DNA from: Gentiana macrophylla
Lineage: Eukaryota > Streptophyta > Magnoliopsida > Gentianales > Gentianaceae
Assembly (NCBI GenBank): GCA_026214975.1
Contig: CM047808.1
Coordinates: 59,112,583-59,176,582, forward strand
DNA: 64,000 nucleotides
Direction: 5' to 3'
In this document: piece by piece, positions 45,431 to 56,819 of the stretch
Numbering within the stretch: the stretch's first letter is position 1
Layout: each line of letters opens with the position of its first letter
Notes under the pieces: generated by a model
Told to the model about the DNA's origin: nothing
What the model saw: only the letters and a program-made list of their open reading frames with translations
Database searches by the model: none
Position numbers and translations under genes: made by a program

Positions 45431-46096
45431 GATTTAGCGTGTTGAGAACTGAGTTGGGAATGATTGAAATCGACTTAGTATCAAAGAGCGGCTAACTGAA
45501 GTAATCAGCTAAGTAACCTAACCAGCTGATTAAACCTTTGCCATTACAGGAAATGTAGCAGGTAAGGCAAAGTGGTACTCAAGAAAGTTAACTTAAAGAT
45601 TGTTAGAACAAGCTTAAATAAAGCAACCAAAGGATGTATTCACTACACAGGCAAAGTGACTAGCCAAGGCACTCCACCGAAATAAAGACTGGAGTCATAG
45701 GCAAACTAAAGTGTGAACAAAATCAACATTTATACACGTGGAGAATAAGGAAGTTATGGAGGATTATACTGTGGAAGATTATACACGTGGAGATCAATTT
45801 ACAATTATGGAGGTAACCATATTATTTTTCGAATTACAAACACCTCGATTCCCGAGATCTATCATTACTTACCTCAATCCACTCCACCACTTCACTCGAA
45901 TATCACGATTTACATTTATAAAATCATGCCATTATGTCATAAAATCCTTCCATATTCAACCACGTTCACACTACACAAATCATCCTATATAAATAACACT
46001 TAGAGTTTTTTTAAATCTTTACGCCACTTGTAAATTATAAACCCTTCTCTTCCCTTGAAAGATTGAAACTTTTCTAAATATCACTCACATTCAACA
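45431..46096. other. Spacer between pol and second ORF of element E
   Basis: No gene recognised. Contains a small local duplication around GAGGATTATAC...GAAGATTATACACGTGGAGA (45735-45795). An untranslated spacer of this kind is usual between pol and the second ORF in SIRE-like elements. Confidence 0.5.
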
Positions 46097-47922
46097 ATGG
46101 CTTCATCCTCTACAATATCTCCCACAGAAGATTCTACTTAAAAATCGATCATCACCGATCGCTTTTCAAACCTCGAACCCTATCTTTCCTTCGTGATAAT
46201 GATGCACAACCTCAACGCTTGGTTGATTGCTGCTCAAATCTGGGGTTAATGACCTTCCTAAACACCCCAATCAACGGAATTTGCTATGAAAATCTGATTG
46301 CATTCTGGAAAAATGCAAAGTTTGTGCCCAGCACAAAGAAGACTGATATTGACTGCATAAAAACTTCAATCTTTGGGAAAGAATTAGCCATTACGCCTGG
46401 CCTTCTCAATAGATTCCTACACCTACCTATGATAGGTCCGGCTAATGTAAAGTTTGTAAAGATTGACATCAAAAGGTTCTGGACTGAAATAGCCAAGAAC
46501 CCAAGAAAAACAGCAAAACCTACAACCTCCCTAGATCAGCACTCAAACTCCCTTTTGCTGAATTCGCACCGGTCATCATTAAGAACATCGGCGCGTAAAA
46601 GGATCGATGGTAAACTTGACCGAAAGTTAAGAGTCAAGCTAATGGCAATCATCTACGAAGGTACTAAATTTGATCGGGCAACATTCATATTCAATAGGTC
46701 AAAGACCGCATTCAAAAGGAAATTGATCTCACAATCACGGCACCAAGCAAGGGTTTGTGCAAGAATGGTGATTTTTGGGAGAGGAAATCCTGGGTTCCTC
46801 TTCAACACTTGCTTGACGATTGAAAGTGAAACCCACAAATCAGAGGCTCCACACAAGTCCAAGGTAATGTTAACCTACATCAAGGCATCTATGAAACCCA
46901 AACCCACGGCCGGGAGAAAAAGAAAACAACCTCGAAAGCGAGAAGATCGAGTGGGACTAAGAACCGATCCTAGAAGGCACAAGAGAACACCTCTCGTGGA
47001 TCGATACCAAAGAACTTGAACGAACCTATGGTAATCGTGATGATGCAAAGAACGGAGGAAGAAAAACAACAAAAGGACATCACCTATCCGGAAGAAGCGT
47101 GAGGAAGGATATGTTCTCACTTCATCCAAGAAGAAGAGATGGATGAGGAAGAAGCTGAGACAGAGGATGAGCACTCAGAGGGTGACCACCTTGAAGCTAA
47201 TCCAGAAAACATGGAGATTTCTGAGATGAGCTGACACTTCAAGAGGTACTTTTCAAGAGCATCAACAAAGTTGAGGAACAGCCAAGTGAACCAGCTGATC
47301 AAACTCACTCCGCTGAACTTGTCAACTCCCCCATTATTGACCAAGGGGGAACAGCAGCAGAGAAAGTCACATCTCCAGCAGATGAAGGAGCCAACACCCT
47401 CCAGCAACCTCTTAATAACCATGAGTCTAATGAGGAAGAAAAAGAAGAAGAAGAAGAAAGAGAAGAAGAGTCAAAAAGTGAAAAGGAAATAGAGATGGAA
47501 GATGAAGAGGATGAGAATGTTGATGTGAAACCAGAGGCGCTTGATCCAGTAAAGAATCTTCAACTGACATTCAACCTCCGATTGTAGACATGGAAAAGCA
47601 AAGATCACAAAGAGAAAAACTCAAGGTCGCTTTTTAAGGAGTGATGCAACCTCCCTAAACCACAAGATTGAAGCCCTCATCACCACATCAAGATACAAGA
47701 TGAGGTTATGGAAAAACAAGGAAACTTGCTTTGCAACTTACAGCATCTCATTCCCTACCATGTCCAAACCAACCTTGAGTTTCATGCTGAGAAGATTGAC
47801 AACAATCTCAAACCTCTGGTGGACACTCTAAATGCCCACACTCATCAAATTCAACACCTAGATGAGGTTATGGAATTTTCTGGTCAGCAACTTGACACTC
47901 TGATAAACATCAATACGGTCAA
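46097..47922 (+). pseudogene. Second ORF of element E, main part
   Basis: The start is near 46097 (MASSSTISPTEDST). The frame 46219-47019 holds the conserved block seen in plant retroelement second ORFs annotated as putative plant transposon protein: CYENLIAFWKNAKFVPSTKK, TSIFGKELAITPGLLNRFLH, then KLRVKLMAIIYEGTKFDR, and GRGNPGFLFNTCLTIES-like sequence. A basic stretch (KPTAGRKRKQPRKREDR) follows. After a shift comes a Glu-rich segment (47130-47240 and 47430-47520), and a helical C-terminal frame (47708 on: NLQHLIPYHVQTN ... QLDTLININTV) is cut by insertion G. Some SIRE elements have an envelope-like product here; I see no clear signal peptide or membrane helix. Function unknown. Confidence 0.75.
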
Positions 47923-49630
47923 TGATGACGGTCAAAATATACCTGTAAAAGTCATCAACATTATCTTTAAATCGGGCCTAATAACATATATTTTATATTA
48001 AATCACATGGTTATATTTATTATTTAATGTATTGTGATTTATAAAATATAAATTGGTATTTATCCATTTTTTATTATTTAAATATGATTTATTTCGGGAT
48101 AATTGTTTATTTTATAGATTGAGATAATTTTCGGAGGATAATTATAAATGGAAGAATTAAACTACAAGATAAATCCAAGAAAATACGGATGCATTGAAGA
48201 TAAAGATCGGATAAGCACGAAAAAGAGGAGTAAGGCAAGACAAAGCCGGCAAGCCAATCCAATGGAGTTGGCGCCGACTTAGGGGACGATGCAAGAAGGG
48301 GGCGCATTTTCTGCCCCTATCCAAAGATCGCCAGAATTATCCTAATGTGTTTTCAAACTCCTTTTGAATTTAGGAAAACTATTTCAGATTGGTTTAGGTT
48401 TATCCTATGTAAATTTCTCCCCTATATATTTGTACATACACACGCCATTATGCACACACCACAATACACACAATTCATAATAAAATCTTCGCTTTACTCA
48501 GAGCAGCTTTTTTACAAGTTCTTCAATTATGTAAGTTCTGTATTTATTTTTTCTTAGTTTTTATAATTAATTTTCCCAATTATTATTTATCGCTTGAGAT
48601 TATTATTTCTTAGTTAAATGATGTAGATCTAGATTACGACGTGAGGCGGTGGGATTCCTCGCCTATAAGGATCCACACGCCCACGCCTATGTTTTGTGAT
48701 CTATGCATGAATTTATTTTGATTAATAATCGTGTTTCTAGTGGGTGTATATAATTACTTTATGAGCTTCTATTTTATCCGATAAATATAGAGAAACGCTA
48801 AGATTTAGTTTTTCGCCGAGTCGCCTAAGCCACGCCTTTATGGTGTGATTGTCCATTTAGAATTTCTTATCTTAGTAGTATGGCTACGGCCACGCTGCTC
48901 GCCTATTTTAATTAAAACGCAGTAGTGAGGAAATACCAATATAGTGCTCCTAGGTCACCATGAATTGATCTTTCGACTTTCAACAGATCTAGATCTCGTG
49001 TTATATTAGGGAATTGCACGCACCTGATTATACGTAAATCGTTAGATTAACATGATACCTAAAAAGTTAGTGTTAATGGGACGGAGACTGATGCGATCTC
49101 TTAGGAAGTACGCCTAATCACAAGAATGTTGCCTAGGTGAGGAATACGGTTAATATCGACATCCCTAGTTTTGTAAGCGTGCGAGTCATATGAGATGGAG
49201 GCCTAAAAAGCTAAGTCACATGATGTAGCATAGTGATCTCTGATGGCCTACCCGAGCTAGATCTAGTTTGTGGGATGACTCAGAGGCAATATAAAAGAGA
49301 GATACGAATCGGATTAATAGTTGTTCGAGTCTAGTTTAATTATATATAATCTCTAGATCCGCATTTATAATGTAATGATTGGGGAGATTAATTATGTTGT
49401 ATCTATTTGAGTTGTGTTTAGTCGTGTCCATTTACTTTTCTTGTTCTTTGTTGGTCATAGACCATTTTATGTGCTTGCCATGCTTAATTAATTATTTATA
49501 GAATGACCCATAATTTGGTTCCCGTGGATCGACCTTGATTCGCTATAGCTATACAACGATGGACCTAGTCCTCTTGCTAGTATTGGTTTTGGTGGTCAAG
49601 TATTTTAATTTCACTAGATCTACGCCATCA
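47923..49630 (+). repeat. 5' LTR of element G
   Basis: 1708 bases, TGATGACGGTC to TACGCCATCA. It matches 52774-54486 along its length with few changes. AT-rich. Confidence 0.95.
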
Positions 49631-49636
49631 AGTTTT

Positions 49637-49655
49637 TGGCGCCGCTGTCGGGGAA
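49637..49655 (+). other. Primer-binding site of element G
   Basis: TGGCGCCGCTGTCGGGGAA, a few bases after the LTR. This is the common primer-binding site of Athila and related plant Ty3 elements. Confidence 0.85.
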
Positions 49656-51300
49656 CCAACGGTCAATTATATAAATAATTATTAGTCATGTCAAGTTTTA
49701 TGTTTCGAAGTTTGTTTTTACGCTTTGAGTCATTCGCTAGTCGATCGCCCTCAAAGAAAAAATAATGACGTGGGTTTCACACCCATGGTGTGATTTTTAT
49801 CACACCATGTGATTCTCATGTCCTCCAGTTTTTTTTTCTTTTTTTCTTTCTTTTGGTCATTTTTGTGTCTGTTATTTCTCGTTTGTAGTCTCAGAGGATC
49901 AAGCGGCAAAGATGGATAATCATGCCGATCGTTAGGTTACTAACAATTGTATGTTCTTATCCTCAAGCAAGCTGTAAATTAATTATTCCACGTAATATTG
50001 TTCGAGAAAAATGTCGACCAATCAATCTTCGCAACAAGAGTGAAGTCAAAGTCACATGTAAAACCACGCCAGTACGGCCGGATAGGCGAACGTTAATAGA
50101 ATAACAAAAAAGAAAGAGACAAGAAGAGGGGAAGGCAAATAAATTCGATCTTTTGAAGGTATACATGCTAGCATTCCGATTGTTATTTCCGATTCGATTC
50201 TAGCTCAAGTTCGAGTCCGACCGATTACCTACCATCCTTTCCTCACCTCTCGAAAGCACCCGAGCCTCGATTTCGATCCCGAGTCCGAGTTCAACAATAA
50301 ACCTATAGTACCCCGCCATCCTAAGGCGTAGGACTTACAGATCGAGCCCGCTTACTTCCAAAATTGGGAGATCTTGGAGCTTTTATCGCTGATTTAGTCT
50401 TATACGGGAAGAGAGCCGGGCTTAGCATTGATTGATTCCGGTCGAGTCTCAATATAGTTCCTCATAGCGCTTTATAGAGGATTGGAGTCTACACGGTAAT
50501 GAACAACACGATGGACATTCGCTGGTGATGGTCTTCGCATCGCGCGCATCGGAGCCTTAAACTTCATGACTATAGAATTGGAAGGCTTCGCTTTTTAGTT
50601 GACATAGTCGTGATGGACGTGGAGGAGGATCTCAACCGCCCACTAATACCGGGCCGATCATTTATGGCTACTTCAAGGCAAGAGTAGACATGGAGAAATT
50701 TGAGCTCACATCGCTCGATGCCAAGGGCTCGTGGTTCATACCATTCTTAGACCCCGATTCTCGCTCGCCGAGTATTTCGGGCTTGTTACGGTTCATGGTG
50801 CGGGTGAGACTTCTCTGATTCTTAGCCAAGAAGATACGGATAGGGTTGACGCTGCCCCGAGAAATGGCGAATCAGAATTCCTGTGTATCTTACAAAAGGA
50901 CAAGGATGCTCAATCCCAAAGATATAGAACCGGGCGGACACTTCAATGCTTTTAGCGTAAGAGGCGTAAGCCGTGTTTGGACTCGCTGAGGATCGGAAAG
51001 CTTACGCTAAAAGATAGACGGAGAAGTGGTGAAAAAGCTTAATCAGAGAGTTCGATCTCAAGATCGCTAGTTTCGAAAGTGTGTCGAGGTTGGAGCCTGC
51101 TTAGATAGTAAGGATGATCGCATTTTCTTAGACTTGCCCTCAAAGGAAAAGCGCGAATCCTCAAAGACGGAAGGCGATCTCAAGAAAGGCCGACCGGGTG
51201 AAGATCTCAAAGGCTAAGGACAATAATTCAGAGGAATAATGATATTTGGAAAGTCGAGCTGAAGACTATAAATTTAGAACTACTTCTATCTCTTAGGTAT
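49656..51300 (+). pseudogene. Element G gag/protease remnants
   Basis: In broken frames I read PVRPDRRTLIE (about 50075-50105) and a segment with LDFDPESEFNNKPIVPRHPK (50265-50325). Then come a retropepsin-like GLALIDSG (50417-50442) and, further on, FLVDIVVMDVEEDLNRPLIP-type sequence with GRSFMAT (50590-50670), the usual second half of a plant retropepsin. The rest (frame 50731-50955) is unrecognised. No RT, RNase H or integrase motif seen up to 52773. Confidence 0.6.
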
Positions 51301-51760
51301 TTGTAGTATTTTTTCGGATTTTTAGGCTTTTCTTTTCTTCTAGTCAAATAAAAGTAACGTTAAAACAGTTGAGGTTTTTTTTAATTTTTGCCGTGTTCCG
51401 ATGACCATTAGGTTAAGGATGTGCAAAAGGTTTTTTTACTCGACTCGTTATAACGTGAAGTGAAGTTTCATAGGCATGTCCTACATCGAGTCTGTTATTT
51501 GTTTTCGAAATCGCAAAATTTGTACTGAGAACCGAGTTGGGATTAATTCTATTGTTTCAAAAATGATTATTCTTTTTATGAGCTGACGCTGTAACAAATT
51601 TTGAGCTATGTTGAAGACTTATTTTGCAGCGATGGAACTTCGTGTTCGATCTCCGGTTTGCTTATATTTTCGACGTGCTTGACTACTCCGATATTCTCGC
51701 TTTTACTCGAGAACCGTTTCCAGAGCTAAGTCTTTTTCTTAAATTCTCATTTTTTTTCTT

Positions 51761-51799
51761 TGTCATTGGGGACAATGACATGTTTAAGTGGGGGGTAGG
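51761..51799 (+). other. Hairpin plus internal polypurine tract in element G
   Basis: TGTCATTGGGGACAATGACA can fold into an 8-bp stem with a small loop and is followed at once by TGTTTAAGTGGGGGGTAGG. The same arrangement occurs in element H (59732-59770). It lies about 975 bases before the 3' LTR, not next to it. Confidence 0.7.
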
Positions 51800-52773
51800 A
51801 GACTTAGCTATGATGAGCTACAATTAAAAATTAAAAGAAACGGTATAATAGAAAATTTTTGAATAAATAAAAATTGAATAAATGCCATATTATTTGTCTC
51901 GCACTTTAGAATTGTGAGTTCCTAGCTAAGAATTGATAGGAAAGGAACCAAGTTACATGACTACGTGATCATTTTATACTTATGTGAATGTAGATTTAAG
52001 GATATTCATGCCGCTTTGTTGCAAATAGTTATTTATTATTAGATACTCAATCTTTGAATCGAGTTTTACCACACAAATTGTAATAACTAAAGAAATTATG
52101 TGTACATTGCATAGATGATTGGTTATGTGGACTTAGTGTCTATATTTATCGACTGATGTATTTTTATCTTCTAGCCATTTAAGCGGAGTAATAAGCTTGA
52201 GATTTATCTGTTTTAACAAAATGTTGAACATCTGGCTTGTAGTAACATTACCAAAGCACATAGCCTCGCGCTTGTGGTAATATTCATGCTATTGACCAAT
52301 CCGTGAAAGGGGATTATTGCAATGCATAATTTACTTTTAAAGCAAGTTTCTTCCTTGAGATGTGTTAATGCTTGAAAATATGAAAAGGAAAAAAAAAATT
52401 CTACTTTTAAGAGGCTTCGAGTATAATTTTCTCGGTCTCCAAGTCCAAAAAACCTCTTAGATAACGCTCTTGCTTATTGCACCTTGTCTTTACCTATGCG
52501 AGGCTTAAGAAGTGGGAATGCTGATGTTGGTAGGTTGAGATTGCGAAGTTAGCATAAACTCTAATCTTGCCACGAATATAAAAAACTAAATGCACATGCA
52601 CACATCACTTCGGTTCATAAAGAGTAGTGGATAATGGATACCTTATGAGCATGACTGGTATGAGTTGACTCGAGTTTCTTGCGTAAGTATGATTTGACCA
52701 TGGAAAATGTTTTCGTGGGGAATTACTTATTGATGCTTTGTTCGGGACGATCAAAGTCTAAGTGGGGGGTAGT
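51800..52773. other. Non-coding 3' part of element G
   Basis: AT-rich untranslated sequence with no reading frame of note, ending in the second purine tract CTAAGTGGGGGGTAG at the 3' LTR. Confidence 0.6.
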
Positions 52774-54486
52774 TGATGACGGTCAAAATATACCCGTAAA
52801 AGTCATCAACATTATCCTTAAATCGGGCCTAATAACATATATTTTATATTAAATCAGATGGTTATATTTATTATTTAATGTATTGTGATTTATAAAATAT
52901 AATTTGGTATTTATCCATTTTTTATTATTTAAATATTATTTATTTCGGGATAATTGTTTATTTTATAGATTGAGATAATTTTTGGACGATAATTAAAAAT
53001 GGAAGAATTAAACTACAAGATAAATCCAAGCAAATACGGATGCATTGAAGATAAAGATCGGATAAGCACGAAAAAGAGGAGTAAGGCAAGACAAAAGCCG
53101 GCAAGCCAATCCAATGGAGTTGGCACCGACTTAGGGGACGCATTCAAGAAGGGGGGCACATTTTCTTGCCCCTATCCAAAGATCGGCCGGAATTATCCTA
53201 ATGTGTTTTCAAACTCCTTTTGAATTTAGAAAACTATTTTGCATTGGTTTAGGTTTATCCTATGTAAATTTCTCCAATATATTTGTACATACACACGCCA
53301 TTATGCACACACCACAATAAACACAATTCATAATAAAATCTTCATTTTTACTCAGAGCGCTTTTTACAAGTTCTTCAATTATGTAAGTTCTTGTATTTAT
53401 TTTCTTAGTTTCTTATAATTAATTTTCCCAATTATTATTTATCGCTTGAGATTATTATTTCTTAGTTAAATGATGTAGATCTAGATTATGACGTGAGGCG
53501 TGGGGATTCTCGCCTATAAGGATCCACACGCCCACGCCTATGTTTTGTGATCTATGCATGAATTTATTTTGATTAATAATCGTGTTTCTAGCTGGTGTAT
53601 ATAATTACTTTATGAGCTTCTATTTTATCCGATAAGTATAGAGAAACGCTTAAGATTTAGTTTTTCGCCGAGTCGCCTAGCCACGCCTTTATGGTGTGAT
53701 TGTCCATTTAGAATTTCTTATCTTAGTAGGTATGGCTACGGTCGCGTTGCTCGTCTGCTTTAATTAAAACATGTAGTGAGGAAATACCAATATAGTGCTC
53801 CTAGGTCGGCTCATGAATTGATCTTTCGACTTTCAAATGAGATCTAGATCTCGTGTTATATTAGGAATTGCGCAAGCACTGATTATACGTGAAATCGTAG
53901 ATTAACATGATACCTAAAAAGTTAGTGTTAATGGACGGAGACCGATGCGATCGCTAGAAAGTACGCCTAATCATAGCAATGTTGCCTAGGTGAGGAATAC
54001 GGTTAATATCGGCATCCCTAGTTTTGTAAGCGCATAGAGTCATACGAGATGGAGGCTTAAAAAGCTAAGTCACGTGATGTAGCATAGTGATCTCGATGGC
54101 CTACTCGGAGCTAGATCTAGTTTAGGGATGACTCCCGTGAGCCAATATAAAAGAGAGATACGAATCGGATTAATAGTTGTCGAGTCTAGTTTAATTATAT
54201 ATAATCTCTGATCCGCATTTATAATGTAATGATTGGGGAGATTAATTATGTTGTATCTATTTGAGTTGTGTCGAGTCGTGTCAATTTACTTTTCTTGTTC
54301 TTTGTTGGTCATAGACCGCTTTATATGCTTGCCATGCTTAATTAATTATTTATGTAATGACCCATAATTTGGTTCCTCGTGGAATCGACCTTGATTCGCT
54401 ATAGCTATACTACGATGGACCTAGTCCTCTTGCTAGTATTGGTTTTGGTGGTCAAGTATTTTAATTTCACTTGATCTACATCATCA
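52774..54486 (+). repeat. 3' LTR of element G
   Basis: 1713 bases, TGATGACGGTC to ACATCATCA, giving the inverted ends TGATGA and TCATCA. The purine tract CTAAGTGGGGGGTAG ends one base before it (52759-52772). Confidence 0.95.
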
Positions 54487-54874
54487 CCAACAACAAGATA
54501 TCGAGAAAATGTAAGGTCTTATCCTCGAATCAAGCAATAAATGCAAATTGAAGCACATTTTGGTCCCGCTAAAATGGGGGAAGGAAGCTCAAAGCCCCGA
54601 GAGCTCCAAAGAGAAAGAAGGCAAGCCCAATCAAGGGCAAGGGCATCAAAGGCAAAGGCATCAGTTTGAAGAAAAGAAGGAGTAGCTCTTCTTGCTTAAT
54701 CGAATTAGTTGAATTCTATTTGCCTTTGTTTTTGAATAAAAGATGCAAAGTATCTTATTGCCCTTAAATGGATGAATAAAATTATTGAGCTATATCTCGA
54801 TGTTCTATTATGAAAAAAATTGGAATACTTATGTTCAAAGCTTATGAGGTTTTGGCATCATCAAAAGGGGAAAT
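54487..54874 (+). pseudogene. Second ORF of element E, C-terminal remnant, and polypurine tract
   Basis: The Lys/Gly-rich tail (about 54590-54680, KGKGIKGKGISLKK) continues the frame cut by insertion G and ends in TAG at about 54683. An untranslated stretch leads to the polypurine tract TCAAAAGGGGAAAT (54861-54874) next to the LTR. Confidence 0.65.
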
Positions 54875-56244
54875 TGTTAGAACATCTTGTAATGTTTTGA
54901 TGATGGCATATACTAGTCGTTACAAAGAAGCCTCAAATAAGTTAAAATTCTATGTATAAGTCTTTACTTAGAGTCTGGTATGTTGTATAAGTTGAGTCAG
55001 ACAAGTATTGTACTAGTTGGTAGTACGGCAAAGCAAAAACAGATTTTCGGCAGAGAAAAGCCAGTCAAGTACCAGCAGAGAAGCAATGAAGACATTATGG
55101 TCTGACTTATAACCAAGGAAGTCTTTGATGACCTTGGATAAGTCAAAATTATGTTTCAAGTGATGAAACTTAATGTTTAAATATGGTGTACACTAATCTC
55201 ACCTAAACTGAAATAATGAAGGAAACAATGAATCGGCAAAGTAAACTGACTTCCGGCTGAGTGAAGACAAAGCAAAGAAAGGAAGATATAAGCGGCCGAG
55301 TCGATGGATCACTTGATCTGCTCGGAGAACAAATGAGTAAACTTTACTCAATCGATTATTGAAGTATGAAGAAGATATAAGATCAAGCATTAAATGCACA
55401 ATCAATAAAGGCTCAATTAAGGATGGATTCTCTCGATAAACGCTTGAAGAAAAAACTGATCACCAAATCAAGGTGAATACAATTAAGGGGGAATCAAGAA
55501 TAAAATCAAGGATTATTCTCCCATTAATATAGCCAACGAACGGAAATTCAAATCAAGGATAATCAAGGCTATAAATAGAAGGCATTGACAAGACAAAACA
55601 ACACTAGAAGAGAACTAAAAATCTGAGTAAAAACTCACAAAATTGAAAGCCTTCTATCTTTGCGAAAAAGAAATATCCAGTGATCAACTCAAAACTGAGA
55701 GCTACAATTCAAACATCAAGCATTGAGACTGATCAACAAGTTTGTGAATTCAATTCATATCAATCAAGCAACTGAATCAGAGCCATCTGAGAAGGAGTTG
55801 TGTTTGTGATAGTCGCCGATGGATTTGATCCTATGAGCAAAGCTGAAAGAGACCGAGTCATCAAGTCGCTGCGCCAATGAGTGATAGTCTAGTAGATTGT
55901 GAAGCTTGTGAAGTCAAGGACAAACGCATTTATTGTATCTCGTGAAAACAATAGTGAATTCCTCCAATCATCACATGAGAAGAGTGGATTAAGCGGATTA
56001 CACCACCCTCAACCACTATAAGCCTTGTGTCAATTTACTTTCAAAGAATTTACTTTATTACATTCATTTAATTACTTATATTATATCATATATCCGTGAT
56101 TGCCTAAACTACTTTGAAACAAATATAGTAAGAAGGGACTTATTCACGCCCAAAAGCTTTTAAATACAAGAAAAGTTTTTGAAACTCCACTATAGTCATT
56201 CAACCCCTCTCTCGACTATAGTTTTACCTTCTCGTGGACCAACA
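54875..56244 (+). repeat. 3' LTR of element E
   Basis: Starts TGTTAGAACATC after the polypurine tract and ends ...TCGTGGACCAACA at 56244, about 1.37 kb. The end includes the GGATTACACCACCCTCAACC and CATTCAACCCCTCTCTCGAC phrases seen at the end of SIRE-type LTRs. TATAAATAGAAGG at about 55571-55583 is the promoter candidate. Confidence 0.75.
55571..55578 (+). promoter_or_regulatory. TATA box in element E LTR
   Basis: TATAAATA followed by GAAGGC, about 700 bases into the LTR. The position fits a U3/R border; activity is inferred. Confidence 0.5.
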
Positions 56245-56690
56245 AGAATTCCACCTCCCAAGGATCAGCAGCAGCGTGAAGGGAGCAATCTCACATTTCT
56301 TCATTCGTGTGGACAAAGTGAAACTAGGTGTCGTGAAGGATCGCCATTAGGCTAGGATTTTGTAAAAGTTATCTCAAGATTCTAGTGATACCTCCAACAC
56401 CACAGAGAAGGGGAGACGACGGGATTACACCACCCTAACTTCCATAAACAAACCCCGTGTTGATTTACTTTACGATTTATATTTGTGCGGTGATTGTTCT
56501 ACTTATTGTATTATCATTTCATCACAACACTCAAAGAAACATCACACATCGAGTCAAGACAGAATCGATACATGTAAGATTAGGATCTTTATTGACACAT
56601 CTATTGCACAAAAGGCTTGATCTTATCCTCCGCAAGTTAGTTCGGCTTCTAGCACCACTAAGCTAAATTAGCCAACTCCAATACATGGTT
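56245..56690 (+). repeat. Fragment of a second, diverged SIRE-like LTR
   Basis: GGGATTACACCACCCTAACT (about 56420) and CCCGTGTTGATTTACTTTAC (about 56453) parallel the end of the element E LTR (55995-56050). It ends TTCGGCTTCTAGCACCACTA (56640-56660), which resembles an LTR terminus. Probably debris from an older related element. Confidence 0.45.
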
Positions 56691-56819
56691 GAAGGGTAGG
56701 AACAGAATCGAGCCGAGTCATATTGAACATCGCTTGTTAGTTCGCTTTGAGTTTCGAGAAACTCGTTAATGGGGTGCAAATCGCTTTTGAGCACAAGTTT
56801 ATTCCCCCTCCCTCCAAAC

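Larger units (their letters stand above)
47923..54486 (+). mobile_element. Non-autonomous Athila/Tat-like LTR retrotransposon G
   Basis: Two 1.7-kb LTRs (47923-49630, 52774-54486) enclose only 3.1 kb, with a primer-binding site at one end and a purine tract at the other. The inside has gag/protease remnants but no RT or integrase that I can find. It is inserted in the second ORF of element E. The flanks GTCAA (47918-47922) and CCAAC (54487-54491) do not form a clean duplication. Confidence 0.92.
34618..56244 (+). mobile_element. SIRE-like Copia retrotransposon E, split by two insertions
   Basis: Parts in order: gag (34618-36320), insertion F (36321-42704), protease-integrase-RT-RNase H (42705-45430), spacer, second ORF (46097-47922), insertion G (47923-54486), end of second ORF (54487-54700), polypurine tract (54861-54874), 3' LTR (54875-56244). 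Gag/pol motifs and a long second ORF after pol are typical of SIRE/Maximus-like elements. The 5' LTR lies in the gap or is lost. Confidence 0.88.

Noticed and set aside
47923..47927. GTCAA / CCAAC as target duplication of element G
   Set aside because: Only partly matching; not accepted as a real duplication.
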